This document shows, piece after piece, positions 27,654 to 37,674 of a stretch of 64,000 bases of DNA. A model generated the notes under the pieces. The model was not told the origin of the DNA. It searched no databases and saw nothing but the letters and a program-made list of their open reading frames with translations. The DNA lies in the NCBI GenBank assembly GCA_020443345.1, contig JAGRIH010000023.1, positions 34,611-98,610 on the forward strand, read 5' to 3'. Source of the DNA: Halioglobus sp. (GTDB lineage Bacteria; Pseudomonadota; Gammaproteobacteria; Pseudomonadales; Halieaceae). Numbering within the stretch: position 1 is the stretch's first letter; each line of letters opens with the position of its first letter. The translations under genes and the position numbers were made by a program.

Positions 27654-27971
27654 TCAACTGCCCGGCTCGGGCAGTACCTCCCATTCCGGCGCCTCGAATT
27701 CTCCCACCACCCGGATATCCACGAACTGCGCCTCGGCGGCAATGATGTCGTGCACCGCCTGCGGCAGGTCGCCCTCCCGGGCATCGCGCTGCGCCTTGCT
27801 GTCCCAGGTGGCGATGGCCAGCAGCACGTTCGGATCGCCGATCTTGCGATACAGCCGGGTGCCGCGCGCACCCGGCGCCCGCTGGATCAGGCGGCTGGCC
27901 CGCACCCAGGCATCGGCGTACTGCTCGGCGCTGTAGCCCGGCTTGAGATGGACCTCGAAGATAAAATGCAT
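27654..27971 (-). CDS. Antibiotic biosynthesis monooxygenase (ABM)-like dimeric alpha-beta barrel protein
   Basis: A 105-residue protein opening MHFIFEVHLKPGYSAEQYAD with a middle TRLYRKIGDPNVLLAIATW, the pattern of a small ferredoxin-like alpha+beta barrel of the ABM/NIPSNAP type. Such proteins are often quinone or polyketide monooxygenases, or only binding proteins. I see no cofactor site, as expected for this fold. The ATG at 27971 is preceded by GGGGGAAAG; the longer frame from 28028 has no comparable site. Confidence 0.6.
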   Translation of the reverse strand: MHFIFEVHLKPGYSAEQYADAWVRASRLIQRAPGARGTRLYRKIGDPNVLLAIATWDSKAQRDAREGDLPQAVHDIIAAEAQFVDIRVVGEFEAPEWEVLPEPGS

Positions 27972-28041
27972 GATTACTTTCCCCCGTCCGCGGCGCAAGA
28001 CGCGCTCGCACCGCACCAAACCCGACACCGTGCCAGACAGT

Positions 28042-30216
28042 CTAGTCGCTCGGCCCAGGGAGATGAAATACCACTTCTCGCAGCAGTTCGGGCTGCTGTA
28101 ACAGCGCCATCAGCTCGGCACTCGATAGGCAGTCCTGCAGATCGCTCAAGCTGCGCGCGTGCGCGGCCTTCCACTGCGCCGTCACTGACGGCGCGTGAAA
28201 CACTGCAGCGCCGCGCACCCGGCTTTGTTCGGGCAACTGCGCGAGGTGCCACTGGCGCAGTGTCTCGCTGCGCTGCAGGGCAACCAGAGGCGAGCCCGGC
28301 GCGATTGGCATCGCGGACGGGGGCGGTCGCTCCAACTCGCGCTGCAGCCGGGCCAGCACGGCACAGGGACGGCGCTCATGCGGCGCCCTGAGCAGCCCCG
28401 CCAGCTCCAGCAGGCGGCCTTTCGCTGCGCCCCCGCTCAGCCAGGACAGCGGGATGGACAGCACCAGTCCCGCGGTGATGGGCAGCAGCCAGAGAAACAA
28501 CTCGTGGTTCAGCCACCAGGCCAGCGCCGCCAGGACGGCCCCAAACACGCTGTGTCCCCAGTGGGCGCGCAGGGCCGTGGACAGACTCAGCGCGCCGTCG
28601 TCGCGACTCTGGGGATGCCAGCCGCTGTCCCTGCCGCGCAAAACCTGCCATACCACGCGGGTCTGGGCCACCATCAGGATGGGCGCATACAGAGCCGAAA
28701 GCAGTGTCTCCAGCAACAGGCTCAAGGGCAGCAGCACCGGCCCCCCAAAGGCGAACAACCGCCGCGGTTGTAGCAAAACCAATGTGCCGCCAAACCACTT
28801 CGGGGCCAGAATCACTGCCATCGATACGCCAAACAGCCAGCGCGCGCGCTCGGCGTCGAAGACCGGCCACGTCGGAAACAGGGACGGCCGGGCAAAGTAC
28901 TCCGGCCGCACCAGGCTGGCCTGCAGAGCGATCGCCAGGCCCAGCAGGACCAGCATCAACCAGAGCGCGGCGCTCAGATAAGACATGATGCCCGTGAACA
29001 GGTGTATGCGGGTAGCGGGACTGAGTCCGCGCGCCAGCAGTAAGCGAGCGTGTTGCAGATTGCCCTGGCACCAGCGCCGGTCCCTGACCATGACGTCGAT
29101 CAGCGAGGGCGGCGCCTCCTCGAAGGAGTGGCGGATGTCGCAGTCGAAGCGCACCCCCCAGCCCGCACGGCGCAGCAGCGCAGCCTCGATAAAATCATGG
29201 CTGAGTATGTGTCCGCCGAAAGGGGGCGTGCCGTCCAACACAGGCAGACAGGCCGATTCGGCGAACGCGCGCGTGCGTATGATGGCATTGTGGCCCCAGA
29301 AATTGGACGACCAGCCGTGCCAGGCAGCGAGTCCGCGGGCGTAGACCGGCCCGTAACACTGGTTGGCAAACTGCTGCAGCCGGCCGTAGAGGCTGCGTGC
29401 GCGCACGATACAGGGCAGCGTCTGGATCAAGCCGAGCCCGGGCTCGGCGGCCAGCCGCCGCGCCAGCGTGACCATCGATTCGGGGCTCATCACACTGTCG
29501 GCGTCCAGTACCAGCATGGCCTCGTAGTCACCGCCCCAGCGCTGCACCCACTCGGCGATATTGCCCGCCTTGCGCTCGGAATTGTCCTGCCGATGGCGGT
29601 AGTAGACCGGGCAGTCGGGAGCGTCGATACGGGTCAATTCGGCAAACACCGCCTCTTCGTCGAGCCATGCCTCGGGGCGGTTGGTATCGCTGAGAATAAA
29701 AAACGCGAATTTGCCCGGTGCGAGCCGGGCGAGTCCCTCGCGCATAGTGCGGATGGCCGCTGCGATCCGCAGGGGCTCTTCGTTATACACCGGTACCAGC
29801 ACCGCGGTGCAAAACGGGAGTTCACCGACCTGTTCTGCCCGGCCCCTGACTCGCGGCCTGAGACCGTCGAGGAAACCCAGCGCAGCCTGGGCGAAGGCAA
29901 AGGCGATCCAGGTGAAATTCAGGGCGAACAGGACCAGAAAGCCCCACTGCAGCGCGGTAATGGTGGCCGTGCTCAACACGCCGTACATCTCGCGCACACC
30001 GTAGATGGACAGCGCCAGGGCAAGTCCGGTCACGAACAGGCGCGCCAGTGTGATCTGCAGCATCTCCCACCCGCCGGGGCCGCCGCGCAGGCGCTGGCGC
30101 GGCTCATGGACCCGGCGCCGGGGCATTTCCAGCGGGGCTTGTGCGGGCAGCGCCGGTCCGATCGGGCGCGCCTGCAGCTCGCATACCGACGCCGGCCGCG
30201 CCGCACTATTGTTCAT
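28042..30216 (-). CDS. opgH: Glucans biosynthesis glucosyltransferase OpgH
   Basis: A 724-residue inner-membrane glycosyltransferase (GT2) that polymerises the linear beta-1,2 glucan backbone of osmoregulated periplasmic glucans from UDP-glucose. Visible motifs include the nucleotide-binding CTAVLVPVYNEEP, the metal-binding LDADSVM, and the processive-enzyme motif RDRRWCQGNLQHARL. N-terminal spans are followed by the cytosolic catalytic domain and a run of C-terminal spans. ATG 30216 lies inside the last codons of opgG (11-base overlap), the usual opgGH coupling; an in-frame codon at 30297 would need a deep overlap. Confidence 0.95.
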   Translation of the reverse strand: MNNSAARPASVCELQARPIGPALPAQAPLEMPRRRVHEPRQRLRGGPGGWEMLQITLARLFVTGLALALSIYGVREMYGVLSTATITALQWGFLVLFALNFTWIAFAFAQAALGFLDGLRPRVRGRAEQVGELPFCTAVLVPVYNEEPLRIAAAIRTMREGLARLAPGKFAFFILSDTNRPEAWLDEEAVFAELTRIDAPDCPVYYRHRQDNSERKAGNIAEWVQRWGGDYEAMLVLDADSVMSPESMVTLARRLAAEPGLGLIQTLPCIVRARSLYGRLQQFANQCYGPVYARGLAAWHGWSSNFWGHNAIIRTRAFAESACLPVLDGTPPFGGHILSHDFIEAALLRRAGWGVRFDCDIRHSFEEAPPSLIDVMVRDRRWCQGNLQHARLLLARGLSPATRIHLFTGIMSYLSAALWLMLVLLGLAIALQASLVRPEYFARPSLFPTWPVFDAERARWLFGVSMAVILAPKWFGGTLVLLQPRRLFAFGGPVLLPLSLLLETLLSALYAPILMVAQTRVVWQVLRGRDSGWHPQSRDDGALSLSTALRAHWGHSVFGAVLAALAWWLNHELFLWLLPITAGLVLSIPLSWLSGGAAKGRLLELAGLLRAPHERRPCAVLARLQRELERPPPSAMPIAPGSPLVALQRSETLRQWHLAQLPEQSRVRGAAVFHAPSVTAQWKAAHARSLSDLQDCLSSAELMALLQQPELLREVVFHLPGPSD

Positions 30217-31810
30217 CGAGCCACCGGTACAGCCAGGTTTCTCCAGCGGGCCGGTCCTTGCGCAACAGCCTGACGCGCAGTTCGGCGGTTTCGACATCGC
30301 CCGGATCGAAAGTCACAAAGACACGGCTGCCGTGGATGAAAGGATTGTCCTGTACCGTGCTCTCGATGATGGTTCCCGCACTGATCGAGGCATCGACAAC
30401 CAGATCGGAGCCGCCGCCGGTGTCCGCCCAGTCAATCACCATCTGCCGGTGACTGGAGGACAGCCTCTGCCCTCCGGCGCTGCGCACCACGCGCGCCAGG
30501 TTCGCAGCCCCCGGCGCGTCATCGGGCCAGGTCAGGCGATAGGCGTAGCTGAAAGCCTCCCCCAGGGGCAGACCGCCTTCGGGCTGCCAGTAAGCCACGA
30601 TGTTGTCGTTCGCCTCCGACGGGGAGGGAATCTCGACCAGCCGCACGTGACCGGGCCCCCACTCGCCCAGCGGCTGTACCCAGGCCGAGGGTCGAAGGTC
30701 GTACCTGGCTTCCAGATCCTGGTAGTCGGCAAAATCGCGGCTGCGCTGCATCAGGCCGAAACCACCCGGATCGCGGTCGATAAATGCGCTGGTCTGCAGG
30801 TTGCGGGGGTTGCTCAGCGGCCGCCAGAGACGCTCGCCATTGCCGCGCTGCACGGCCAGCCCCCCGGAATCGTGTACGGCGGGGCGGTAATCGGGGATAT
30901 CGCCGGGGTCGACACCACCGTGCATGAACATGGAGGTCAGGGGGGCCAGTCCCAGGTTAGCCACCCGCTCTCGGGCAAACAGTGTCACCTCGACGTCCAT
31001 GCGCAGCGGGTCACCGGGGTAGATGCCGAAGCGGAAGGCTCCGGTGACACGCCGGCTATCGAGCAGAGCGTGAACCACGATCGCCTGCTGCTCGCTAGCC
31101 GGACGCTCCACCCAGAAACGCCGGAACACCGGATACTCCTCCCCGGTGGGTTCAGCCACATCGATCGCCAGGCCGCGGGCGGAGAGCCCGTACACCTGGC
31201 CGCGCGACACACCGCGGAAAAAACTCGCGCCCTGAAATACCAGAAATTCGTCTTTGTACTGCTCGCTGTTCAGCGGATAGTGCAGGCGCAGACCGGCATA
31301 TTTGCCCACCTGCGCAAACACTTTTGTCAGCTCCGGCTCCGACTCCGGCACCCGGAACGAGTCGGGGGCCACCGCGAGCGGCCGGGCGCGGCCGTTCTCC
31401 ACGACGTCGATGTCGACCAGGTCGCGGTACAGAAAGCCCGGGGCGAACAATTCGACAGTGAAACGCGTGGGCGTTGCGCCCCACACCGCCCGGTCCTGCC
31501 GGTAATTGATCTGGCGATAGGTAGAGTAGTCGAGCTCCGCCAGTGCCGGCGGTGCCTGGGGCAGCGGCTCGAAAGGAGAGCGGGCCAGTTCACGAGCCAG
31601 ATCGATCACGCTCTGCCGTGAAAAGGCGGCTCCTGCGCCGTTCGAGGCCCGGACCTCGGCGGCGCCCGCCAGCAACATAAGCCCCACCAGCAGTGACTGG
31701 AGCACACCGCTCCTCGGCCGCTTGCGCGGACCCGCAAAAGCGCCGGCAGACACCGTGTATGCCGCGTCTGGAGACACCTTGGCCGTTGCAAGAAACACTT
31801 TGTCTGCCAA
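30206..31810 (-). CDS. opgG: Glucan biosynthesis protein OpgG (periplasmic)
   Basis: A 534-residue periplasmic protein needed for branching and release of osmoregulated periplasmic glucans. Family segments are clear: LDYSTYRQINYRQDRAVWG, DSFRVPESEPELTKVFAQVG, QGASFFRGVSRGQVYGLSAR and GLAIDVAEPTGEEYPVFRRF. The start is a TTG at 31810, supported by AGGGAG six bases upstream; no ATG closer to the signal sequence is convincing. About 30 residues precede the hydrophobic signal core (SLLVGLMLLAGAAEVRA), longer than usual. opgH follows with an overlap. Confidence 0.94.
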   Translation of the reverse strand: MADKVFLATAKVSPDAAYTVSAGAFAGPRKRPRSGVLQSLLVGLMLLAGAAEVRASNGAGAAFSRQSVIDLARELARSPFEPLPQAPPALAELDYSTYRQINYRQDRAVWGATPTRFTVELFAPGFLYRDLVDIDVVENGRARPLAVAPDSFRVPESEPELTKVFAQVGKYAGLRLHYPLNSEQYKDEFLVFQGASFFRGVSRGQVYGLSARGLAIDVAEPTGEEYPVFRRFWVERPASEQQAIVVHALLDSRRVTGAFRFGIYPGDPLRMDVEVTLFARERVANLGLAPLTSMFMHGGVDPGDIPDYRPAVHDSGGLAVQRGNGERLWRPLSNPRNLQTSAFIDRDPGGFGLMQRSRDFADYQDLEARYDLRPSAWVQPLGEWGPGHVRLVEIPSPSEANDNIVAYWQPEGGLPLGEAFSYAYRLTWPDDAPGAANLARVVRSAGGQRLSSSHRQMVIDWADTGGGSDLVVDASISAGTIIESTVQDNPFIHGSRVFVTFDPGDVETAELRVRLLRKDRPAGETWLYRWLDEQ

Positions 31811-32041
31811 GTGTTCTCCCTGCGCGTCAATTGAAGTGGCGGCGACAAAAGCCCCCTGCGCGACATGCCTCGCACACGTCCGCCACGCTCACTTCGACCC
31901 TGACAACAGACAAAGATTCCCGTGCCACAACGCGCTACGCCATGGCAATTGCAGGCCCCGACCGCACGGTCGGGCCGCGGGAAACAAACCTGGGTATCGG
32001 GGGGACAAGCGCCAGCAGGCACTAGCGCCAAACGGCTGTTT

Positions 32042-32117
<76 letters not shown>

Positions 32118-32390
32118 AAATCACAGTGGACCAGTGGCACCAACCAAACCGGGTGCTGCGCGGCGTGCGAAAGTCGGGTACTGCCGCACTGCAGCGTCCG
32201 GCCATTGTTCAACAATCGGGTAAATCGCGTCAATAGCCCCCAGGCAGACTCTCGCACAAGTCTGCGCAACGCAGGGCAGAGCCGGCGCGCGCGGGCAAAG
32301 CGCCCCCAACCGTGGCACAATCGCGCGCTGACCAATAAGCCCGGCGGCCCGCAACAAATTGTCAACGAGCGACACCCTGTGACCCATTCA

Positions 32391-33413
<1,023 letters not shown>

Positions 33414-33447
33414 CAATGGCACCAAGGGCAGCGAGACCTCACTGATT

Positions 33448-34401
33448 ATGAGCAGCAAACTCGAGCAACTCAAGGCGATGACCGATGTCGTTGCCGATAC
33501 CGGCGACATCGAGACAATCCGGCGCTTTGCGCCGCGCGATGCCACCACCAATCCCTCTCTGCTGCTCAAGGCGGCAGCGCTGCCACACTATGGCGCACTG
33601 CTGGATAGCGCCGGCCGGTGGGCCCGCGCCCGCGGCGGCTCCGATGCCGAGCAACTGGCCAACTGCTGCGATCGTTTCGCCGTGGACGTCGGTTGCGAAG
33701 TACTGGACATCATTCCCGGCCGTGTGTCCACCGAGGTCGACGCCCGCCTGTCCTTCGACACACAGCGCACCGCGGAGCGCGCGCGTAAACTCGTGGACAT
33801 GTACGAACAGGCCGGCATCTCCCGTGAACGCATCCTGATAAAGACGGCATCCACCTGGGAGGGCATTCGCGCCGCCGCGCAACTGGAAAAAGAGGGGATC
33901 AACTGCAACCTGACACTGCTGTTCAGCTTTGATCAGGCCGCCACCTGCGCCGATGCCGGCGTGTTTCTCATCTCCCCCTTCGTCGGCCGCATCCTGGACT
34001 GGTATCGCGCCAACACCGACCTGGTCGTAGAGCGCCCCGAGGACGACCCCGGCGTGCAGTCGGTCACCCGCATCTACAACTACTACAAGGCCAATGGCTA
34101 CCGCACCGTGGTCATGGGGGCCAGTTTTCGCAACGCCGCACAGATCGAGGCGCTGGCCGGTTGCGACCGCCTCACCATCAGCCCGGCCCTGCTGCAGGAG
34201 CTGGCGGCTGACGAAGGGGAGCTGCCGCGCCGCCTGTCTGCGGACCACGCCAACTGCGCAGATACCGCCACCCGTCTCGACGAAGCGGGCTTTCGCTACG
34301 CACTGAACGCGGACGCCATGGCCACCGAAAAGCTGGCCGAGGGAATTCGCCGCTTCGCCGCCGACCAGGTTGCGCTGGAACGGCTGATCCGCGAGCGATG
34401 A
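33448..34401 (+). CDS. tal: Transaldolase
   Basis: A 317-residue class I transaldolase of the non-oxidative pentose phosphate pathway, exchanging a three-carbon dihydroxyacetone unit between sugar phosphates. The Schiff-base lysine is in [15 protein letters not shown], and other markers are [15 protein letters not shown] and [20 protein letters not shown]. Length is normal. Its TGA overlaps the ATG of the TerB-like gene by four bases, so the two are coupled. Confidence 0.96.
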   Translation: MSSKLEQLKAMTDVVADTGDIETIRRFAPRDATTNPSLLLKAAALPHYGALLDSAGRWARARGGSDAEQLANCCDRFAVDVGCEVLDIIPGRVSTEVDARLSFDTQRTAERARKLVDMYEQAGISRERILIKTASTWEGIRAAAQLEKEGINCNLTLLFSFDQAATCADAGVFLISPFVGRILDWYRANTDLVVERPEDDPGVQSVTRIYNYYKANGYRTVVMGASFRNAAQIEALAGCDRLTISPALLQELAADEGELPRRLSADHANCADTATRLDEAGFRYALNADAMATEKLAEGIRRFAADQVALERLIRER

Positions 34402-34856
34402 TCGGCGCACTCAGAGCCCTGTTCGAGGCGCCCGCCGGGGAGAGCGAGGAGCAGCTACAGCAGCGCCTGCACCTGGTCGGCGCGGCCCTGCTCATAGAAA
34501 CCGCGCGCGCGGATTTTGTCGAGGACGCCAGCGAACGTGCCGCGCTGGAGGAACTGCTGTGTTCATCTCTGCAACTGGATCGCACGCGGGTGCGCGAGCT
34601 GCTGGAACTGGCCAGTCGGAAAGTCGACGAAGCCACGTCTTTGTATGAGTTTACGCGGCTGATCAACGACCACTACAGCGCGGCACAGAAACTGCGGCTG
34701 ATCGACGCCATGTGGAGCGTGGCCTGCGCCGACGGCGCTATCGACAAATACGAAGAGCACCTGATTCGCCGGGTGGCGGAACTCACCTATGTGCCGCACA
34801 GTGACTATATTCGCAGTAAACTGACGGCCACTGCGCAACAGAGTCAAGGGCACTGA
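34398..34856 (+). CDS. TerB-family protein
   Basis: A 152-residue, mostly helical acidic protein of the TerB/DUF533-like family. The typical repeat is visible as [20 protein letters not shown] and [20 protein letters not shown]. These proteins bind metal ions and associate with membranes; some are linked to tellurite resistance, though most chromosomal copies have no known role. It is coupled to tal by an ATGA overlap. Confidence 0.87.
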   Translation: MIGALRALFEAPAGESEEQLQQRLHLVGAALLIETARADFVEDASERAALEELLCSSLQLDRTRVRELLELASRKVDEATSLYEFTRLINDHYSAAQKLRLIDAMWSVACADGAIDKYEEHLIRRVAELTYVPHSDYIRSKLTATAQQSQGH

Positions 34857-34872
34857 AGCCTTCGTCAGGGGG

Positions 34873-35352
34873 CTAGTGCTCCAGCGCCGCCATCAGATCC
34901 TTGAACCGCGCGCGGTTTTCGGCACTCAGGCCCATCAACACGCGGTGCGCCTCGATCACTTTTTCCTGTACCGCCCGCTCGCTGCCCTGCACCACGGGGA
35001 TTTCGCTGACGGCTCCCGGGTCGCGACAGACCTCCTCACGCAAGTCGAACAGGCGCTGGAAAGCCATGCTCTTCAACAGTCGGGTGATACCGGGGTCACA
35101 GGTGTAGATCGCCGGGTGAAACCCGTAGCGCTCGTGTACCTGCAGGGCCAGCTTGGCCAGCAGACCCAGTGTGGTGCTGTCCAGCCCTTCGGCGTCGCAC
35201 AGGTCCACCCACACGCTGGCAAATTCCGGGTCTGCAAACATTTGCTGGAAGTACTCATCGATGGTGGTGCACAGGGTGAGGCGCACATCGCCTTCAAAAC
35301 GGATGACATAGGCCCCGTCACGATTGGCTGCAAGTATTTTGCCTTCGCGCAT
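34873..35352 (-). CDS. STAS-domain anti-sigma factor antagonist (HsbA-like)
   Basis: A 159-residue single STAS domain protein with a C-terminal helical tail. The phosphorylatable serine lies in the conserved AEGLDSTTLGLLAKLAL (Ser59), and the opening FEGDVRLTLC and DPGITRLLKSMAFQ resemble Pseudomonas HsbA, the antagonist that switches between anti-sigma FlgM and other partners to set motile or biofilm behaviour. ATG 35352 is chosen because TTGGAG lies six bases before it. It is downstream of a receiver-PP2C phosphatase on the same strand, the expected partner. The 15 bases that hold its Shine-Dalgarno are repeated twice in the intergenic hairpin upstream. Confidence 0.88.
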   Translation of the reverse strand: MREGKILAANRDGAYVIRFEGDVRLTLCTTIDEYFQQMFADPEFASVWVDLCDAEGLDSTTLGLLAKLALQVHERYGFHPAIYTCDPGITRLLKSMAFQRLFDLREEVCRDPGAVSEIPVVQGSERAVQEKVIEAHRVLMGLSAENRARFKDLMAALEH

Positions 35353-35369
35353 ACAGTGCTCCAACCACC
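35350..35369 (-). promoter_or_regulatory. Shine-Dalgarno region of the STAS gene, duplicated upstream
   Basis: On the minus strand this reads GGTGGTTGGAGCACTGTATG, with the ribosome site GGAG six bases before the start codon. The first 15 bases are identical to one arm of the hairpin at 35528-35575 and fully complementary to the other arm. Alternative pairing could therefore hide or expose this site in the bicistronic message. Confidence 0.5.
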
Positions 35370-35527
35370 ATACCAGTTAAGCTCAGTGCCCCCCAGGGGA
35401 GCCCAATGCCGCGCGCAGCCGCTTGCTGTCACCGGCATCCCGCGCCACCCATCCTGCCCGCGCAACTGCGCCTTGCCTTGAATCACCCGTAAGGCGCTGA
35501 TCCTAACTTATAAAACGGCTGAGGTAC

Positions 35528-35575
35528 TAGTGCTCCAACCACCTGATCCTAAGTTATCAGGTGGTTGGAGCACTA
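35528..35575. repeat. Perfect 20-bp inverted repeat with 8-base loop
   Basis: The arms 35528-35547 and 35556-35575 are perfect reverse complements of 20 bases, with loop CCTAAGTT. One arm includes the stop codon of the receiver-PP2C gene. There is no T-run, so it is not an ordinary terminator. The bases CTGATCCTAA at the loop side also occur about 46 bases away, near 35498. Confidence 0.9.
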
Positions 35576-36751
35576 CCGTTTACTGACAAACAGCGCCGCG
35601 ATATCGTCCGGCGCCGTTTCCACGTGATCGAGTCCCAGCCGCGTTACCAGCTCGGCGGGGGATTCGGCGGTCTGTTCAAAGACCTCCAGGAAGTACTTCT
35701 CTTTCTCGATCAGGTTCCTGGGCGGCAGGATTTCCAGAATGCCGTCGGAGAACACCGCCAGCATGAAACTGGAAGGCAGGTCGATCATGTGCTCCTCGAA
35801 ACTGGCGTTTTCCATGATGCCCACCGCCGGTCCCTCGCCCCGCAGATAGCGCGCGCCCTCGGCACTCACCAGCACGGGCTGGGGCAGGTGGCCCGCAACA
35901 CTGTAGCGCAGCGTGTTGTCGCGCGTATCGAGCAACCCCACCACCATGGTGGCAAACTTGCCCACGCCCAGTTCCAGCAGCTCCTTGTTGGCGCGTTTGA
36001 GCATGGCCGCAGGGCTCAACACGGTATTGTCGCTGCGCCGCAGCAGGTCGGAGCGTTTGCGGGCGAACAGGTTTTTCAGCAACACCGTGGCAAACGCGGA
36101 GGAGCTGCCGTGACCGGACACGTCGGCCATGAAAAAAGTGACGAAGTTGTCCCCCAGCGTGAAGTAATCGGTAAAGTCGCCGCTGAGATACAGGGAGGGA
36201 ATCACCGTGTGGCTGAGCACGTAGTCATTGAGCACCAGCGGCGTTGCCGGCAGCATACGCAGTTGCACCTGGCGGCCGGCCTGCTGGTCCTGCTCCAGCA
36301 TCTTGACGGTGCCCCGCAGTTCGGTGTTGGCCCGCTCCAGGCGCTGGCGCGATTCCTGCAACTCGCGTCCCAGCTGCCGCTGGCGCACACAGCGCTCTAT
36401 GGACCTGACCAGCGCATCCAGGTCCTCCACCGGCCGCACGAAGAAGTCGCTGGCACCCAGACGCAGGGCATTCGTTATACGCTTCGCATCGGCGACGTCG
36501 CTGAACATGATAGCCGGCACCTGCACATCCATCTCGCGCAGCGTGCGGCGGGCCTCACCCCAGGGAACGTCTTTGAGATCCATCTCGGCCAGGATGACGT
36601 CGAGGTCGCTGCTGCTGTCCAGGGAAAAATGTGAGTTGTTGACGTCGGTCGCCACGTGCGTGTCAAAACCCGCGGATGCCACTAGTGCAGCCAGTGCGTC
36701 AGCGCGAGCCCGATCGTCATCGATTACCAGTACGTTGCCTGTTGCAGCCAT
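35573..36751 (-). CDS. Receiver-like domain fused to PP2C/SpoIIE phosphatase (HsbR-like)
   Basis: A 392-residue protein: a receiver-like domain (1-120), a coiled-coil linker (about 125-165) and a PP2C/SpoIIE phosphatase domain. Phosphatase metal residues are in SGDFTDYF, MADVSGHGSSSAFA, FSDGILEI and the final DDIAAL. In the receiver the first acidic pair is present (VIDDDRA), but the phosphoacceptor position is Glu56 rather than Asp and the invariant Lys is Arg106 (FFVRPVED), so normal phosphorylation looks impossible. The C-terminal kinase domain of Pseudomonas HsbR is absent. It is expected to dephosphorylate the downstream STAS protein. ATG 36751 has no Shine-Dalgarno. Confidence 0.9.
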   Translation of the reverse strand: MAATGNVLVIDDDRARADALAALVASAGFDTHVATDVNNSHFSLDSSSDLDVILAEMDLKDVPWGEARRTLREMDVQVPAIMFSDVADAKRITNALRLGASDFFVRPVEDLDALVRSIERCVRQRQLGRELQESRQRLERANTELRGTVKMLEQDQQAGRQVQLRMLPATPLVLNDYVLSHTVIPSLYLSGDFTDYFTLGDNFVTFFMADVSGHGSSSAFATVLLKNLFARKRSDLLRRSDNTVLSPAAMLKRANKELLELGVGKFATMVVGLLDTRDNTLRYSVAGHLPQPVLVSAEGARYLRGEGPAVGIMENASFEEHMIDLPSSFMLAVFSDGILEILPPRNLIEKEKYFLEVFEQTAESPAELVTRLGLDHVETAPDDIAALFVSKR

Positions 36752-36900
36752 GTGGAGGAACTTTGGAGGTGGTTTCGCCGTGACACTACGCCCATCGCCC
36801 GGTGCGGGCAACCACCGCGCTCACGCTTTGGGCACGATGTCACAATTTCGCGTTATTTTACGCGGTGCGCTCAATCGCCGCTCGCTGCAGCAACCAACCA

Positions 36901-37638
36901 TCAGAAATCCTCCCAGCCTTCATCTTCTTCAAAATTGGAAAAATCATCCTGCACCACGCCGCGCTTGACGAAAAATTCCCGCTGCGCCAGGTAGGCATCG
37001 CGCACGAAAATATAGCGATCCCCGGTGATCAACTCATCGGCCTGCAGCAGCCGCGCCCGGTAGTCCACGACTTCGAGAACCCAGAATCCCCAGCTCGCCT
37101 CGCGGTTGTCCAAATAGGCGGGAATGGACGTATAGGTATCGAACAGGTAGCCCGCGCCACTGCGAATAGTGCGTGGACCGAGTACCGGCACCATCAGAAA
37201 AGGCCCTGTCTCAAAGCCCCACACGGCCAGCGTCTGACCGAAGTCCGCGCGGTGCGGCTGGATGCCCAGGCGCGAGGCGACATCGAACAGGCCGGCCAGC
37301 CCCAGGGTGCTGTTGATCAGGAAGCGCCCGCCACTTTGCGCAGCCCCGGCCACCCTCCCCTGCAGCAGGGAGTTGAAAGCGGAGTTCACCTCGTAGATGT
37401 TGGCGATGAAGTTGCCGACGCCGCGCTCGGCCACATCGGGCATGACAAACCGGTATCCCTGCGCCGTCGGTCGCAGCACATAGCGGTCCAGGGTCTCGTT
37501 GAACGCGTAGATGCGACGGTTCAGCGGTTCCCACGGATCGGGATTTTTTTCGTCTCCCTGGCCCCACGCGCCACCTGCGGGCAGCGCCAGCAAAACCAGC
37601 AGGAGACAACGCGATACAGACATCGATAGACAGACCAT
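36901..37638 (-). CDS. mlaA: MlaA-family outer-membrane lipid-asymmetry protein
   Basis: A 245-residue protein of the MlaA/VacJ family, which removes phospholipids from the outer leaflet and hands them to the Mla pathway. Family segments are NPDPWEPLNRRIYAFNETLD, GRFLINSTLGLAGLFDVASR and TLAVWGFETGPFLMVPVLGP. A signal sequence is present (LLLVLLALPAGGAWGQ), but I see no lipobox cysteine at its end, unlike the classical lipoprotein. The start could be 37638 or the ATG at 37623; neither has a good ribosome site. It lies 36 bases after the hvfC-like gene and may be on its message. Confidence 0.92.
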   Translation of the reverse strand: MVCLSMSVSRCLLLVLLALPAGGAWGQGDEKNPDPWEPLNRRIYAFNETLDRYVLRPTAQGYRFVMPDVAERGVGNFIANIYEVNSAFNSLLQGRVAGAAQSGGRFLINSTLGLAGLFDVASRLGIQPHRADFGQTLAVWGFETGPFLMVPVLGPRTIRSGAGYLFDTYTSIPAYLDNREASWGFWVLEVVDYRARLLQADELITGDRYIFVRDAYLAQREFFVKRGVVQDDFSNFEEDEGWEDF

Positions 37639-37674
37639 CAGTCAAAGGGACCGAATCTTACTCTGCAGCCGGGA

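Noticed and set aside
31956..31981. GC-rich palindrome around CCGACCG/CGGTCGG between opgG and tRNA-Thr as a terminator
   Set aside because: It has a short stem with no T-run on either strand, so it is not supportable as a terminator.
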